This document shows, in pieces, positions 52,185 through 61,059 of a stretch of DNA of 64,000 nucleotides. The DNA is from JBDRRP01 sp964446485 (lineage in GTDB: Bacteria; Desulfobacterota; Desulfobacteria; Desulfobacterales; JBDRRP01): contig CAYUOU010000005.1 in the NCBI GenBank assembly GCA_964446485.1, positions 1-64,000 on the forward strand. Direction: 5' to 3'. The notes under the pieces were generated by a model that did not search any database, was not told where the DNA came from, and worked only from the letters and a program-made list of their open reading frames with translations. Each line of letters opens with the position of its first letter. Position 1 is the first letter of the stretch. The position numbers were made by a program, and so were the translations under genes.

Positions 52185-52496
52185 TCAGGGCACGATCTCA
52201 TTTCGGATATTACCGTCGGCATCGATCACGTAGACCAAAAAACCACCGGTCCGTGCGTGCTCACACAAGTCTTCGAAAAGAAATGCCTGAACTTCGTAGC
52301 GTGCCGATTTATTCAGTGCCAGGTGCAACAGCCCCTGCTGGGCATCCTCTCGACTGACATAGGCGGGGATATACGACACATCGGCCGTTTCATCGTGTTG
52401 TCCGGCGATTTGCGGATTGTTTTCGGGGTTCATGACAAGGACAAATAGCCACTGGTCCGGTGAGGGCGATGCCGAAGGGGTCGGGGGTGTAAGCAT
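52185..52496 (-). CDS. Hypothetical protein, 103 residues
   Basis: No family is recognised. It starts MLTPPTPSASPSPDQWLFVLV and has an acidic middle (ENNPQIAGQHDETADVS) and a strand-rich end (GGFLVYVIDADGNIRNEI). AGGAGG lies about 8 bases before the ATG, which is good support. It is divergent from the response regulator gene. Possibly a small cytoplasmic sensor-like or regulatory protein. Confidence 0.65.
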   Translation of the reverse strand: MLTPPTPSASPSPDQWLFVLVMNPENNPQIAGQHDETADVSYIPAYVSREDAQQGLLHLALNKSARYEVQAFLFEDLCEHARTGGFLVYVIDADGNIRNEIVP

Positions 52497-52721
52497 TCAA
52501 TGGTCCTCCTAAATTGTGGTGCACCATAAAAAAATCTGTACGCCCTGTCAATCGCGAGGCCAGTGCCATGAAAAAACACTCAAGTTCAGCGTCGCCAGGC
52601 TGATATAATCGGTACTGAAGTCCGCAACCCAAATGCTGTTTGCAGGATCATTTCACCGGTTCGCAGAGACGGCCGCCTGAAACCGGCAAATGGTTCACAA
52701 ACGATGCTTCGGATGAGGTCC

Positions 52722-54266
52722 ATGAGCCCAAAAAAAGAAAGAATCCTTCTGGTCGACGATGAGCAGAGCATCATCGATGTGGCCAAAGAGTATTTTGCCA
52801 TCAAGGGTTACCACGTGGTCACCGCCGCCAACGGCCGGGAGGCGGTGGATATCTTGGCGGCAGAATCGGTGGACTGCTGTTTTACGGACATCAACATGCC
52901 CGAAATGGATGGCCTCGAACTGGCTGAGCACATTCGCAAAATGGACAATTCGCTGCCGGTCATCATCATGACCGGCTTTCCCTCTTTGGACAACACCATT
53001 CAAACCCTCAAAAACGGTGTGGTCGATTTCCTCATCAAACCGGTGAACCTGAATCAAATGGAACTCTGCGTGCGCCGGGTGCTCAGGGAGCGGAGGCTCT
53101 TTGCCGAAAACGTACTCCTGAAAAATGAGGTGGAAGGAAAGGCGCGTTTGGAGCGGCTGAACAGCGAGTTGACCGGGAAAGTTGAAGAGCTTCACATCCT
53201 CAATCAAATCATGACGGACTTTACGACCATCAGTAGCAGCGCCGAAGTACTCCAGCGCATGACTCAGATGGCCACTGAAATTGCCCATGCCCATGAATCG
53301 CGATTTTTCATCATCAACGATGCCATGGCCGAACCCATGGAAATGGCCGCCACGGTTGGCCCGTCACGGCATCCTGGGGAACAGGGCGGCGGGCACGCTG
53401 CATCCCGAAGCTGTCTGGGGGCCGGCGACCAGCAACGACTGGCCGCCGTCGTCATGGAAACCGCTTCGGATGAAATCCCGCTGCTGGTGCCGCACAATGG
53501 CGGCCTCATCGACCTGCCGGCGCAGATTTCCTCCTTTATGGCGGTGCCCCTCAAGATACGGAAAAAGGTATTCGGCGTCCTGGTGGCCGCCATCATCGAC
53601 GACAAAACGCAATTTACCGAAAAAGATCTGTATTACCTGACTTATATGGCTCAAAATGCGGCCAATGCCATCGAGAATCTTGCCCTCTACGAAAACATCT
53701 ACGAAAATCTCTTTGCCACGCTGTTCGCTTTCGTGAAAGCCGTGGAAGCGCGGGACTCCTACACCCAGCGGCATTCCAAACGGGTGACCGATCTGGCCGT
53801 GAGCCTGGGAACCGCGCTGGGATGCGCCTCCGAAGAACTTGATGTGCTCAATTTCGCAGGCCGCCTTCACGATATCGGTAAAATCGGTATCCGAGACGAT
53901 ATTTTACTCAAGCCCGATCGGCTGACGGACGCGGAGTTCGCCAAGGTCCAGGAGCACCCTGTCATTGGTGCCGACATTGTCGGTCATCTCGGCATGTGGG
54001 AGCGTGAGCAGCAGATCATTCGCAGTCACCACGAACGCTATGACGGCAATGGATACCCCGACGGATTGAAGGGGGAGGACATCCCGTTTCTGGCCCGCAT
54101 CTTGGCGGTGTGTGATGCTTACGATGCCATGGCTTCCAATCGCGTCTATCGCAAAAAAATGCCCCAGGATAAGATCGTCGGCATCATTAGCGACTGCGCC
54201 GGCTCTCAATTCGATCCCACCGTAGCGAGGGCATTTATCCAGCTCATCGCGCAGGGCCGCGTGTAA
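52722..54266 (+). CDS. Response regulator with GAF and HD-GYP domains
   Basis: A two-component output protein. The receiver domain (residues 1-115; RILLVDDEQS, phospho-Asp in TDINMPEMDG, Lys in FLIKPVN) is followed by a coiled linker, a GAF-like domain (about 170-320) and an HD-GYP domain: HDIGKIGIRDDILLKPDRLT and HHERYDGNGYPDGLKGEDIP. HD-GYP enzymes hydrolyse cyclic di-GMP. Alternative starts at 52704 and 52713 exist; 52722 places the receiver at the usual distance. The cognate kinase is not in the window. Confidence 0.93.
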   Translation: MSPKKERILLVDDEQSIIDVAKEYFAIKGYHVVTAANGREAVDILAAESVDCCFTDINMPEMDGLELAEHIRKMDNSLPVIIMTGFPSLDNTIQTLKNGVVDFLIKPVNLNQMELCVRRVLRERRLFAENVLLKNEVEGKARLERLNSELTGKVEELHILNQIMTDFTTISSSAEVLQRMTQMATEIAHAHESRFFIINDAMAEPMEMAATVGPSRHPGEQGGGHAASRSCLGAGDQQRLAAVVMETASDEIPLLVPHNGGLIDLPAQISSFMAVPLKIRKKVFGVLVAAIIDDKTQFTEKDLYYLTYMAQNAANAIENLALYENIYENLFATLFAFVKAVEARDSYTQRHSKRVTDLAVSLGTALGCASEELDVLNFAGRLHDIGKIGIRDDILLKPDRLTDAEFAKVQEHPVIGADIVGHLGMWEREQQIIRSHHERYDGNGYPDGLKGEDIPFLARILAVCDAYDAMASNRVYRKKMPQDKIVGIISDCAGSQFDPTVARAFIQLIAQGRV

Positions 54267-54336
54267 TCCGCCTTCACAATAGCCAACGGGGTTGCCGGTG
54301 ACGTGACAACACCGTTGCGAAAACAAGAGGCATTGT

Positions 54337-54843
54337 ATGAAAGTGATCCTGTTGATGGCGATCACGGCGGATGGGAAGATCGCCAAGCATGCCGATCATT
54401 TCCCCGATTGGACCGGCACGGTGGACAAGCAGCTTTTTGCCCGCCTGAGCCGGGAGGCCGGCGTCGTGATCATGGGATCCCGCACCTACGACACCATCGG
54501 CACCCCCTTACCCGGCCGCCTCAATGTGGTTATGACGCGCGATCCGGGACGGGTGTCGCGGCGGGAAGACCTCTGGTATACCGGTCTGCCGCCGGGTAAG
54601 GTCGTGGCCGCGTTGGCGGACCGGGGCTACGAAAAGGCCGTACTTGCCGGCGGAGCAACGGTGAATACGCTGTTTGCAAGGGCCGGATGCATCCATGAGG
54701 CGGTGCTAACCGTTTCCCCACGGTTTTTCGGTGATGGGATGTCACTGTTTTCGGATACTGTGGATCTGCCTCTGGAACTTCGGGAGTGTGTTCGCATCGA
54801 TGCGCAACTCGTCATGTTGACCTACGGCGTTGGGGTTAAATGA
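54337..54843 (+). CDS. Dihydrofolate reductase-like (RibD C-terminal-type) reductase
   Basis: The 168-residue product starts MKVILLMAITADGKIA and shows VVIMGSRTYDTIG and VLAGGATVNTLFAR, as in the DHFR/RibD-C fold that uses NADPH. Many such proteins are not true dihydrofolate reductases and their substrate is unknown. It follows the HD-GYP gene by 70 bases on the same strand, but no functional link is clear. Confidence 0.8.
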   Translation: MKVILLMAITADGKIAKHADHFPDWTGTVDKQLFARLSREAGVVIMGSRTYDTIGTPLPGRLNVVMTRDPGRVSRREDLWYTGLPPGKVVAALADRGYEKAVLAGGATVNTLFARAGCIHEAVLTVSPRFFGDGMSLFSDTVDLPLELRECVRIDAQLVMLTYGVGVK

Positions 54844-54950
54844 AACGGGGTGGGGTGTCGCGGGGGTGCTCAGACGCCGAAACGCCAAGCGCCGTCCCGA
54901 GGGGAGTCGGGGGGGGCAGTCGGGGTCGGCCAACCGGCTCCCCCGTGGAT

Positions 54951-55133
54951 TTATGGCTTGGAGGAGCGGGAGGACACGCCATACACGTCGACGCTGTTGA
55001 TCGTGGCCAAACCGCTCTTACAATTGGGGCAGTATTTTCTCGGCTTGCCCCGGCCCGTCCACATCATGCTCATTTTATGAGTGGCGCCGCATTTGGGGCA
55101 GACGCATTCTATCAAAGTCTTTTTTCTGGACAT
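54951..55133 (-). CDS. Zinc-ribbon protein, 60 residues
   Basis: A small protein starting MSRKKTLIECVCPKCGATH, with CxxCG (CPKCG) and a second Cys pair in KYCPNCKSG, the layout of a zinc ribbon. AAAGGA lies 8 bases before the ATG at 55133; a longer reading up to 55283 would overlap the divergent cupin start. Function unknown, perhaps nucleic-acid binding. Confidence 0.7.
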   Translation of the reverse strand: MSRKKTLIECVCPKCGATHKMSMMWTGRGKPRKYCPNCKSGLATINSVDVYGVSSRSSKP

Positions 55134-55233
55134 GAAGACGATCCTTTTTCGTTCAGACATATTCTGGTGCATGATATGCATGATTTGCCATTCGACAACC
55201 GTCTGCACCGATAAATAATCGAAAGGACGACCC

Positions 55234-55584
55234 ATGATCGTAGCCAATGAAATGGAAGTAGCGGCAACGCCCATCGACAGCATAGAAGTTCATTCGGCGG
55301 CCATGAAGGTGCTGATTTCAGAATCTGAGGGCTGGCAGGATCACGTGATGCGGATCATTGAACTGGGTGAGGGGGGATACTCCCCAAAACATGCCCATGA
55401 CTGGCCCCATATCAACTACGTCGTCGCCGGCAGCGGGGTGCTTCACATTGACGGCACCGATCACACCCTATCGGCTGGTGGGTATGCCTTCGTTCCTGCC
55501 GGCACGGTGCATCAATTCAAGAATATCGGAAAATCACCGTTTCGGTTCATCTGCATCGTGCCGCGCCGCGGCCACATCACCTGA
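55234..55584 (+). CDS. Cupin-domain protein
   Basis: The 116-residue product is a single cupin: KHAHDWPHINYVVAGSGVLHIDG holds the metal-binding His-x-His and Glu/His pattern, and FVPAGTVHQFKNIG is the second motif. It may be a metal-dependent dioxygenase, isomerase or sensor. AAAGGA lies 9 bases before the ATG. Divergent from the zinc-ribbon gene, 100 bases apart. Confidence 0.85.
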   Translation: MIVANEMEVAATPIDSIEVHSAAMKVLISESEGWQDHVMRIIELGEGGYSPKHAHDWPHINYVVAGSGVLHIDGTDHTLSAGGYAFVPAGTVHQFKNIGKSPFRFICIVPRRGHIT

Positions 55585-55718
55585 AAAGGCAACTGTCGAT
55601 GGAAAAGCGGCGTTTATGTCTAAATGCAATATGCCATCATGATCGTTGAGTGTTGAATATTGCCTTTTCCCAGTCACTGGAGCTCCATGAAGAACCGGGA
55701 TAGTTATTCAACAGCCTG

Positions 55719-56336
55719 CTACAGTTCCGGGTGATCGAAAAGGGTCTTTATATCCAGTTTGTTGACGCTGTCGGTGACGATTTCCCCTATCAGTTTCTCG
55801 GCGTCCCCAATGCCAACTATTTTTGCCCGTTCGGCGGTCCCGCTCACCGTTTGGGTAGTGAGCGCGGCCGCGCTGCGATGCATGCTGGCCATGTAGTCTA
55901 AGCGGGCCTTCCAGGTTCGGCCATCTTTGTCGATCTGAAACGCGGTGAGGTTCACCTTGAGGGTCGGAACGTCGTTTTGAGCCTCGTCGACGACGCTCAC
56001 GCCCGCCGCAGACAGTCGTTCCCGAAAAGCGATCTCGAAGAGGCCGGTGACATCATACGCGCCTTCCAGCGTTGGTTTGGGTTGATTTCCGGCGACATAG
56101 ACTGAAAATAGCCCCGAAAACTGTTTGAGTTCATCGGCGGCCGTGGGGCCCACGAAGGGGGATTTCCCCGTGCTGTCGACGATCTTCAAAAAGACGGATT
56201 TGCCGCTTGAAACGGCATCGGCGTCAGGGCGCTGGTAGGTCACCCTTAGATAGGAGGTCGCCGAGCATGCAGCGACGACCAAGGCGCCGAGGGTTAAGAG
56301 GATGACTGCGGGGCAAGGGATTTTTTTGCGTGGCAT
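55719..56336 (-). CDS. Outer-membrane-type lipoprotein, 205 residues
   Basis: A signal peptide with a lipobox (ALVVAAC, Cys24) marks it for lipid attachment. The mature part (SVFLKIVDSTGKSPFVGPTAADELKQFSGLFS) resembles small periplasm-facing lipoproteins of unknown role. A repeated hydrophobic-polar pattern may be a beta-sandwich. It is divergent from aapJ. No named family recognised. Confidence 0.75.
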   Translation of the reverse strand: MPRKKIPCPAVILLTLGALVVAACSATSYLRVTYQRPDADAVSSGKSVFLKIVDSTGKSPFVGPTAADELKQFSGLFSVYVAGNQPKPTLEGAYDVTGLFEIAFRERLSAAGVSVVDEAQNDVPTLKVNLTAFQIDKDGRTWKARLDYMASMHRSAAALTTQTVSGTAERAKIVGIGDAEKLIGEIVTDSVNKLDIKTLFDHPEL

Positions 56337-56619
56337 GGGTCCTCCTTCGTGTGGGGTATATGGCTTCGAGCCCCATGGTAGCCGCAGCCCCGCAGCCGCG
56401 TCAAGGACTTAAAATTTGGACTTCCAGGGGCGGGGTTTATTCCCAAGATACCGTTTTTTTTCTTGAAAAAGGAAGGTGCCTCATGTAACCTTGACGCGCT
56501 TATGTTCAGTGGTGCAAGGGGGACACCGGCACCTTTCACAGCCGGAAAAATGCCTCACCGTGTCGGCTGAAACCATCAGCCAAGGGGTTAACCATTTCGC
56601 TTACAAGGAGGAATCGCGG

Positions 56620-57639
56620 ATGAAATCGAATTTACTGAGAAGCGTTGCAATCGTCATGGCCGTGCTGCTGGTTGGCAGCATCGCCGTCGCCGGAACTCTC
56701 GAGGACGTGCGGGCCAAGGGATACATTCAGGCCGGCGTCAACGGCGATCTTTTCGGATTTGGAAAACCTGATGAAAAAGGCGTCTGGAAGGGCCTCGATG
56801 TGGACACGGCACGAGCCGTTGCCGCAGCGGTGTTCGGCGATGCCGACAAGGTTCGATACACGCCGCTGACGGCCAAGACCCGCTTTACGGCCCTTCAGTC
56901 CGGCGAGATCGATGTCCTCACCCGTAACTGCACCCAGACCCTGAGCCGGGACACGGCGCTGGGTCTCGATTTTGCACCGGTCAACTATTATGACGGTCAG
57001 GGTTTTCTCGTTCCCAAGAAGCTCGGGGTCAAAAGTGCCAAGCAACTCGACGGCGCTGCGGTCTGCGTGCTTCCCGGCACCACCACCGAGCAGAATGTCG
57101 CTGATTACTTCCGGGCCAACAAAATGAGCATGAAACCGGTCGTTATCGAGAATACCGCCGAACTGGCGAAGGCGTTTTTTGCCGGCCGTTGCGACGTGCT
57201 GACCTCCGACGCCTCCCAGTTGGCCGGTACCCGGGCCGTCGCCCCGAATCCCAGCGGCTACATGATTCTGCCGGAAATTATCTCCAAGGAGCCCCTGGCC
57301 CCGGCCGTCCGTCATGGCGACAACCAGTGGAAAGACATTGTCACCTACAGCGTCTACGCAATGATCAACGCCGAAGAGCTGGGGATTACTCAAAAGAACG
57401 TCGATGCCATGCTGCGGAGCAATAACCCCAAGGTCCAGCGTTTTCTCGGTGTCACCGAAGGCAACGGAAAGGCCCTTGGCCTGGACGAAAAGTTCGCCTA
57501 CAACATCATCAAGCAGGTGGGCAATTACGGCGAAGTCTTCGAAAGAAACGTCGGCGTGAAAACGCCCCTGGGCATTGCACGCGGCCTCAACGCCCTATGG
57601 ACCGACGGCGGGCTGATGTATTCGCCGCCCTTCAAGTAG
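56620..57639 (+). CDS. aapJ: General L-amino acid ABC transporter, substrate-binding protein
   Basis: Periplasmic binding protein of an Aap-type (polar amino acid, PAAT family) importer. From the ATG at 56620 it is 339 residues, with a signal peptide (SVAIVMAVLLVGSIAVAG) and the family blocks AGVNGDLFGFGKPDE, GEIDVLTRNCTQTLSRDT and VCVLPGTTTEQNVADYF. AAGGAGG lies 8 bases before the ATG. It opens the aapJQMP operon. Confidence 0.92.
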   Translation: MKSNLLRSVAIVMAVLLVGSIAVAGTLEDVRAKGYIQAGVNGDLFGFGKPDEKGVWKGLDVDTARAVAAAVFGDADKVRYTPLTAKTRFTALQSGEIDVLTRNCTQTLSRDTALGLDFAPVNYYDGQGFLVPKKLGVKSAKQLDGAAVCVLPGTTTEQNVADYFRANKMSMKPVVIENTAELAKAFFAGRCDVLTSDASQLAGTRAVAPNPSGYMILPEIISKEPLAPAVRHGDNQWKDIVTYSVYAMINAEELGITQKNVDAMLRSNNPKVQRFLGVTEGNGKALGLDEKFAYNIIKQVGNYGEVFERNVGVKTPLGIARGLNALWTDGGLMYSPPFK

Positions 57640-57663
57640 AAAAAAAGGCACTTTGACGGCAAC

Positions 57664-57695
57664 GGTCTGCCCGGGTCACGATATCCGGGCAGACC
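57664..57695 (+). terminator. Hairpin after aapJ (attenuator or mRNA stabiliser)
   Basis: GGTCTGCCCGG pairs with CCGGGCAGACC around a 10-base loop, followed after CTAA by a run of five T. A partial terminator after the binding-protein gene would let aapJ be expressed above aapQMP, a usual arrangement. Confidence 0.75.
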
Positions 57696-57789
57696 CTAAT
57701 TTTTGAACGACGTGTCATTTCGCTGGACTCCCGGGCGTGGGGCAACACCAAGCCGTCGCGCCCGCTGTTTAGGGATTTGAAGAACCGAC

Positions 57790-58986
57790 ATGCAAAAGAA
57801 CGTCTCCGAAGCGCCTGAAAGCCGCGGGCAGGCAGCGGTCCCCTTCTTCAACGATCCCGACAAACGGGCGATCCTCTACCAGATCGGCGTCGCCCTGGGC
57901 GTGGCGCTGCTGGGCTATTACCTGATCACCAACACCCTGGCCAACCTCGATCGCCAGTCCATCGCCACGGGACTCGGTTTTCTGGGCAAGGAATCCGCTT
58001 TCGAGATCGGCGAATCGGTGATCTCCTATTCCGCTGCGGACACCTACGGCCGGGCACTGCTGGTGGGGGCGCTCAACACCCTGATCGTCTCCTTTATCGG
58101 TATCGTGATCACCGTGACGCTTGGAACGATCATCGGGATCGCCCGGCTTTCGACCAACTGGCTGGTGTCGCGCCTGGCTGCCATCTATATCGAAGTGCTC
58201 CAGGACATCCCCATCCTTCTCCAACTCTTTTTCTGGTACGCCCTTTTTTATAACGTCCTGCCGGGGCCCCGGCAAGCGATGAGTCCGCTCCCCGGCGTCT
58301 TTCTGAGCAACCGCGGCCTGGTTTTCGGCGTTCCCGAATCCCACCCGGTCCATAAGTACATGGCCGTTGCCCTGGTGGCCGGGTGCCTGATCAGCTATGT
58401 TTTGCGCCGCTGGGCCCGAAAGCGGCAGGAGCGGACCGGAGCGCCCTTCCCGGTCTTCCGGTTTTCGGTGGCCATCATGGGCGGTCTTCCCCTGCTGGCC
58501 TGGCTGGTGGGGGGGGCGCCCACGGCCATGGACGTTCCTGCGCTTCAGGGGTTCAACTTCACGGGCGGGATCAACGTCAGTCCGGAATTCACCGCCCTGC
58601 TGTTGGGGCTGGTGCTCTATACTGCCGCCTTCGTGGCGGAGGTGGTCCGCGCCGGCATCCAGTCGGTGAGCAAGGGGCAGACCGAGGCGGCCATGGCCAT
58701 CGGGTTGAGACCGAGTCAAGTACTCAACCTCGTCATTTTGCCCCAGGCCTTGCGGGTGATCATTCCGCCGCTCACCAGCCAGATGCTGAACTTGACCAAG
58801 AACAGTTCCCTGGCCGTGGCCATCGGGTACCCCGACTTTGTCAGCGTGGCCGGAACGACCATCAACCAGACCGGCCAGGCCATTGAGGGCGTGGCCCTGA
58901 TGATGATCGTCTATCTCTTTTTAAGTCTGATGACTTCGGCCTTCATGAACTGGTACAACAAGAAGATAAAGCTGGTGGAAAGATAA
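57790..58986 (+). CDS. aapQ: General L-amino acid ABC transporter, permease AapQ
   Basis: The 398-residue product is an inner-membrane permease with a longer N-terminal part than short permeases such as HisQ, as is typical for AapQ. Membrane segments are visible (VALGVALLGYYLI, IVSFIGIVITVTLGTIIG). The EAA loop at EAAMAIGLRPSQVLNLVILPQALRVIIPPL binds the ATPase. It pairs with AapM and precedes it by 122 bases. Confidence 0.93.
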   Translation: MQKNVSEAPESRGQAAVPFFNDPDKRAILYQIGVALGVALLGYYLITNTLANLDRQSIATGLGFLGKESAFEIGESVISYSAADTYGRALLVGALNTLIVSFIGIVITVTLGTIIGIARLSTNWLVSRLAAIYIEVLQDIPILLQLFFWYALFYNVLPGPRQAMSPLPGVFLSNRGLVFGVPESHPVHKYMAVALVAGCLISYVLRRWARKRQERTGAPFPVFRFSVAIMGGLPLLAWLVGGAPTAMDVPALQGFNFTGGINVSPEFTALLLGLVLYTAAFVAEVVRAGIQSVSKGQTEAAMAIGLRPSQVLNLVILPQALRVIIPPLTSQMLNLTKNSSLAVAIGYPDFVSVAGTTINQTGQAIEGVALMMIVYLFLSLMTSAFMNWYNKKIKLVER

Positions 58987-59008
58987 AAACGCAGCGCAGT
59001 TTAATATC

Positions 59009-59025
59009 ATGCGGCAGGGCCGCAT
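59009..59025 (+). other. Short hairpin between aapQ and aapM
   Basis: ATGCGGC and GCCGCAT form a perfect 7-base stem around AGG. There is no T run, so it is more likely an mRNA-processing or stabilising structure than a terminator. Confidence 0.4.
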
Positions 59026-59108
59026 GGAAGTGCAAGGCGCGCGTTTCGAAAACACTCGGCATTGCGGTCATGGGCCAAAGGCCCTGTGTATAACCCCGGC
59101 GTAAAAAA

Positions 59109-60200
59109 ATGAACGATTCTTCTCAAACGATGGCCACAGAGATTCGTCCTCCGGTGGCCAGTATTGGAATCCTGGGCTGGATTCGCAAGAACCTGTTCAA
59201 CGGGTGGTTCAACTCGCTGCTGACCCTGGTGATGCTGTTTATCCTGGGCAAGACCGTGCCGCCGTTTATCCGCTGGGCCTTTATCAATGCCAGTTGGATG
59301 ACGACCAGCGAGGCCTGCCGTGCCAGCGAGGGGGCATGCTGGTCAATTATTCCGGCCAACATTCGTTTCATTACCTTCGGTTTTTTTCCCCATGATCAAC
59401 AGTGGCGTCCGCTGCTGGCCATGGTGCTGCTGGTCTGTCTGCTCTTTTACAGCCAAAACCGCAGACACTGGAAAAAGTCGCTGGCCTGGGCTTGGGTCAT
59501 CGGCCTGTTTAGCATGGGCCTGCTGATGAAAGGCGGCCTTCTCGGCCTGAGTGCGGTTGAAAGCACGCAGTGGGGCGGGCTTCCCCTGACGCTGATCCTG
59601 AGCGTCTTCGGCCTGACCGCCGCCTATCCGCTGGGGGTCGTCCTCGCCCTGGGGCGCCAGTCCCGGTTGCCCGTGGTCAAGTCGCTGTGCATCGTCTACA
59701 TTGAGTTGATCCGGGGCGTGCCGCTGATCAGCCTGCTCTTCATGTCCTCGGTGGTGTTTCCCCTGTTTTTGCCCGAAGGCTTGACCGTCAACAAGATCCT
59801 TCGTGCCCAGGTGGCTATCATTTTATTTACCGCCGCCTATATCGCCGAAGTGGTCCGCGGCGGCTTGCAGGGCATGGCCCAGGGCCAGTACGAGGCGGCC
59901 GAGTCATTGGGTTTGAACTACTACCAGACCATGCGGCTGGTGATTTTGCCCCAGGCGCTGAAGATCGTCATACCGCCCACGGTGAGTATCCTGATTTCCG
60001 CCTTCAAGGATACCTCTCTGGTGGTCATCATCGCCCTGTACGATCTGCTCAAGACGACCCAGTCAGTGCTCTCGGACCCCAAATGGATGGGATACAGCGC
60101 TGAAGCCTATATCTTCATCTCTCTGATCTATTTCGTCTGCTGTTTTTTCATGTCCAACTACAGCCGGCGGCTGGAAAGGGAGCTGGACACCAGTCTATAA
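59109..60200 (+). CDS. aapM: General L-amino acid ABC transporter, permease AapM
   Basis: The 363-residue product is the second permease. Visible are hydrophobic spans (LLTLVMLFILGKTVPPFIRW), a central permease part with SVFGLTAAYPLGVVLALGRQ, and the EAA loop (YEAAESLGLNYYQTMRLVILPQALKIVIPP). Length and order match AapM. aapP starts 68 bases after its stop. Confidence 0.93.
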   Translation: MNDSSQTMATEIRPPVASIGILGWIRKNLFNGWFNSLLTLVMLFILGKTVPPFIRWAFINASWMTTSEACRASEGACWSIIPANIRFITFGFFPHDQQWRPLLAMVLLVCLLFYSQNRRHWKKSLAWAWVIGLFSMGLLMKGGLLGLSAVESTQWGGLPLTLILSVFGLTAAYPLGVVLALGRQSRLPVVKSLCIVYIELIRGVPLISLLFMSSVVFPLFLPEGLTVNKILRAQVAIILFTAAYIAEVVRGGLQGMAQGQYEAAESLGLNYYQTMRLVILPQALKIVIPPTVSILISAFKDTSLVVIIALYDLLKTTQSVLSDPKWMGYSAEAYIFISLIYFVCCFFMSNYSRRLERELDTSL

Positions 60201-60268
60201 CCTTCCCCACGGGCCGGTGTTGGGCCCGGAGCCGTTTGTAAACGGCAATATGACAAAGCGAGTGGTTC

Positions 60269-61045
60269 ATGAATCCGAACAAAAGCGATATCTCCCCGGA
60301 AGAGGACGGCGGCGAGCAGATCATCAAGATCGTCGGCATGCACAAATGGTACGGTGATTTCCACGTGCTCAAGGACATCAACCTGGATGTCGCTCGCGGC
60401 GAGCGCATCGTCATTTGCGGCCCTTCCGGATCGGGGAAGTCCACGCTGATCCGATGCATCAACCGGTTGGAGGAGCACCAGCGCGGACAGATTATCGTCG
60501 ACGGCATCGAGCTGACCAATGACATCAAGAATATCGAGAAAATTCGTGCCGAAGTCGGCATGGTGTTCCAGCACTTCAACCTCTTCCCCCACCTTACCAT
60601 CCTCGAAAACCTCACCCTGGGACCGATCTGGGTGAGAAGAACCCCGAAAAAACAAGCCGAAGAAGCTGCCATGCACTACCTGGAGAAAGTGCAGATTGCC
60701 GAACAGGCGGAAAAATTTCCCGGCCAGCTCTCCGGTGGTCAGCAGCAGCGGGTGGCCATCGCCCGAAGCCTGTGCATGGCGCCCAATGTCATGCTCTTCG
60801 ATGAACCGACCTCAGCCCTGGATCCGGAGATGATCAAGGAAGTGCTTGATGTCATGATCGATCTGGCCCAGGAGGGGATGACCATGCTGGTGGTGACCCA
60901 TGAGATGGGGTTCGCCAAAAGCGTGGCGCACCGGGTGCTGTTCATGGACTACGGCCAGATCGTAGAGAGCAATAATCCCGAAGATTTCTTCAACAATCCC
61001 CAGCACGATCGCACCAAACTTTTCCTCAGCCAGATTTTGCACTGA
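60269..61045 (+). CDS. aapP: General L-amino acid ABC transporter, ATP-binding protein AapP
   Basis: The 258-residue ATPase has Walker A GPSGSGKSTLIR, the signature LSGGQQQRVAIARSL, Walker B VMLFDEPTSALDPE and the H-loop THEMGFAKSV. It powers AapQM. The order J-Q-M-P with modest gaps argues for one operon. der begins 14 bases after the stop, so it may be co-transcribed. Confidence 0.96.
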   Translation: MNPNKSDISPEEDGGEQIIKIVGMHKWYGDFHVLKDINLDVARGERIVICGPSGSGKSTLIRCINRLEEHQRGQIIVDGIELTNDIKNIEKIRAEVGMVFQHFNLFPHLTILENLTLGPIWVRRTPKKQAEEAAMHYLEKVQIAEQAEKFPGQLSGGQQQRVAIARSLCMAPNVMLFDEPTSALDPEMIKEVLDVMIDLAQEGMTMLVVTHEMGFAKSVAHRVLFMDYGQIVESNNPEDFFNNPQHDRTKLFLSQILH

Positions 61046-61059
61046 GCGTCTCGAGATTC

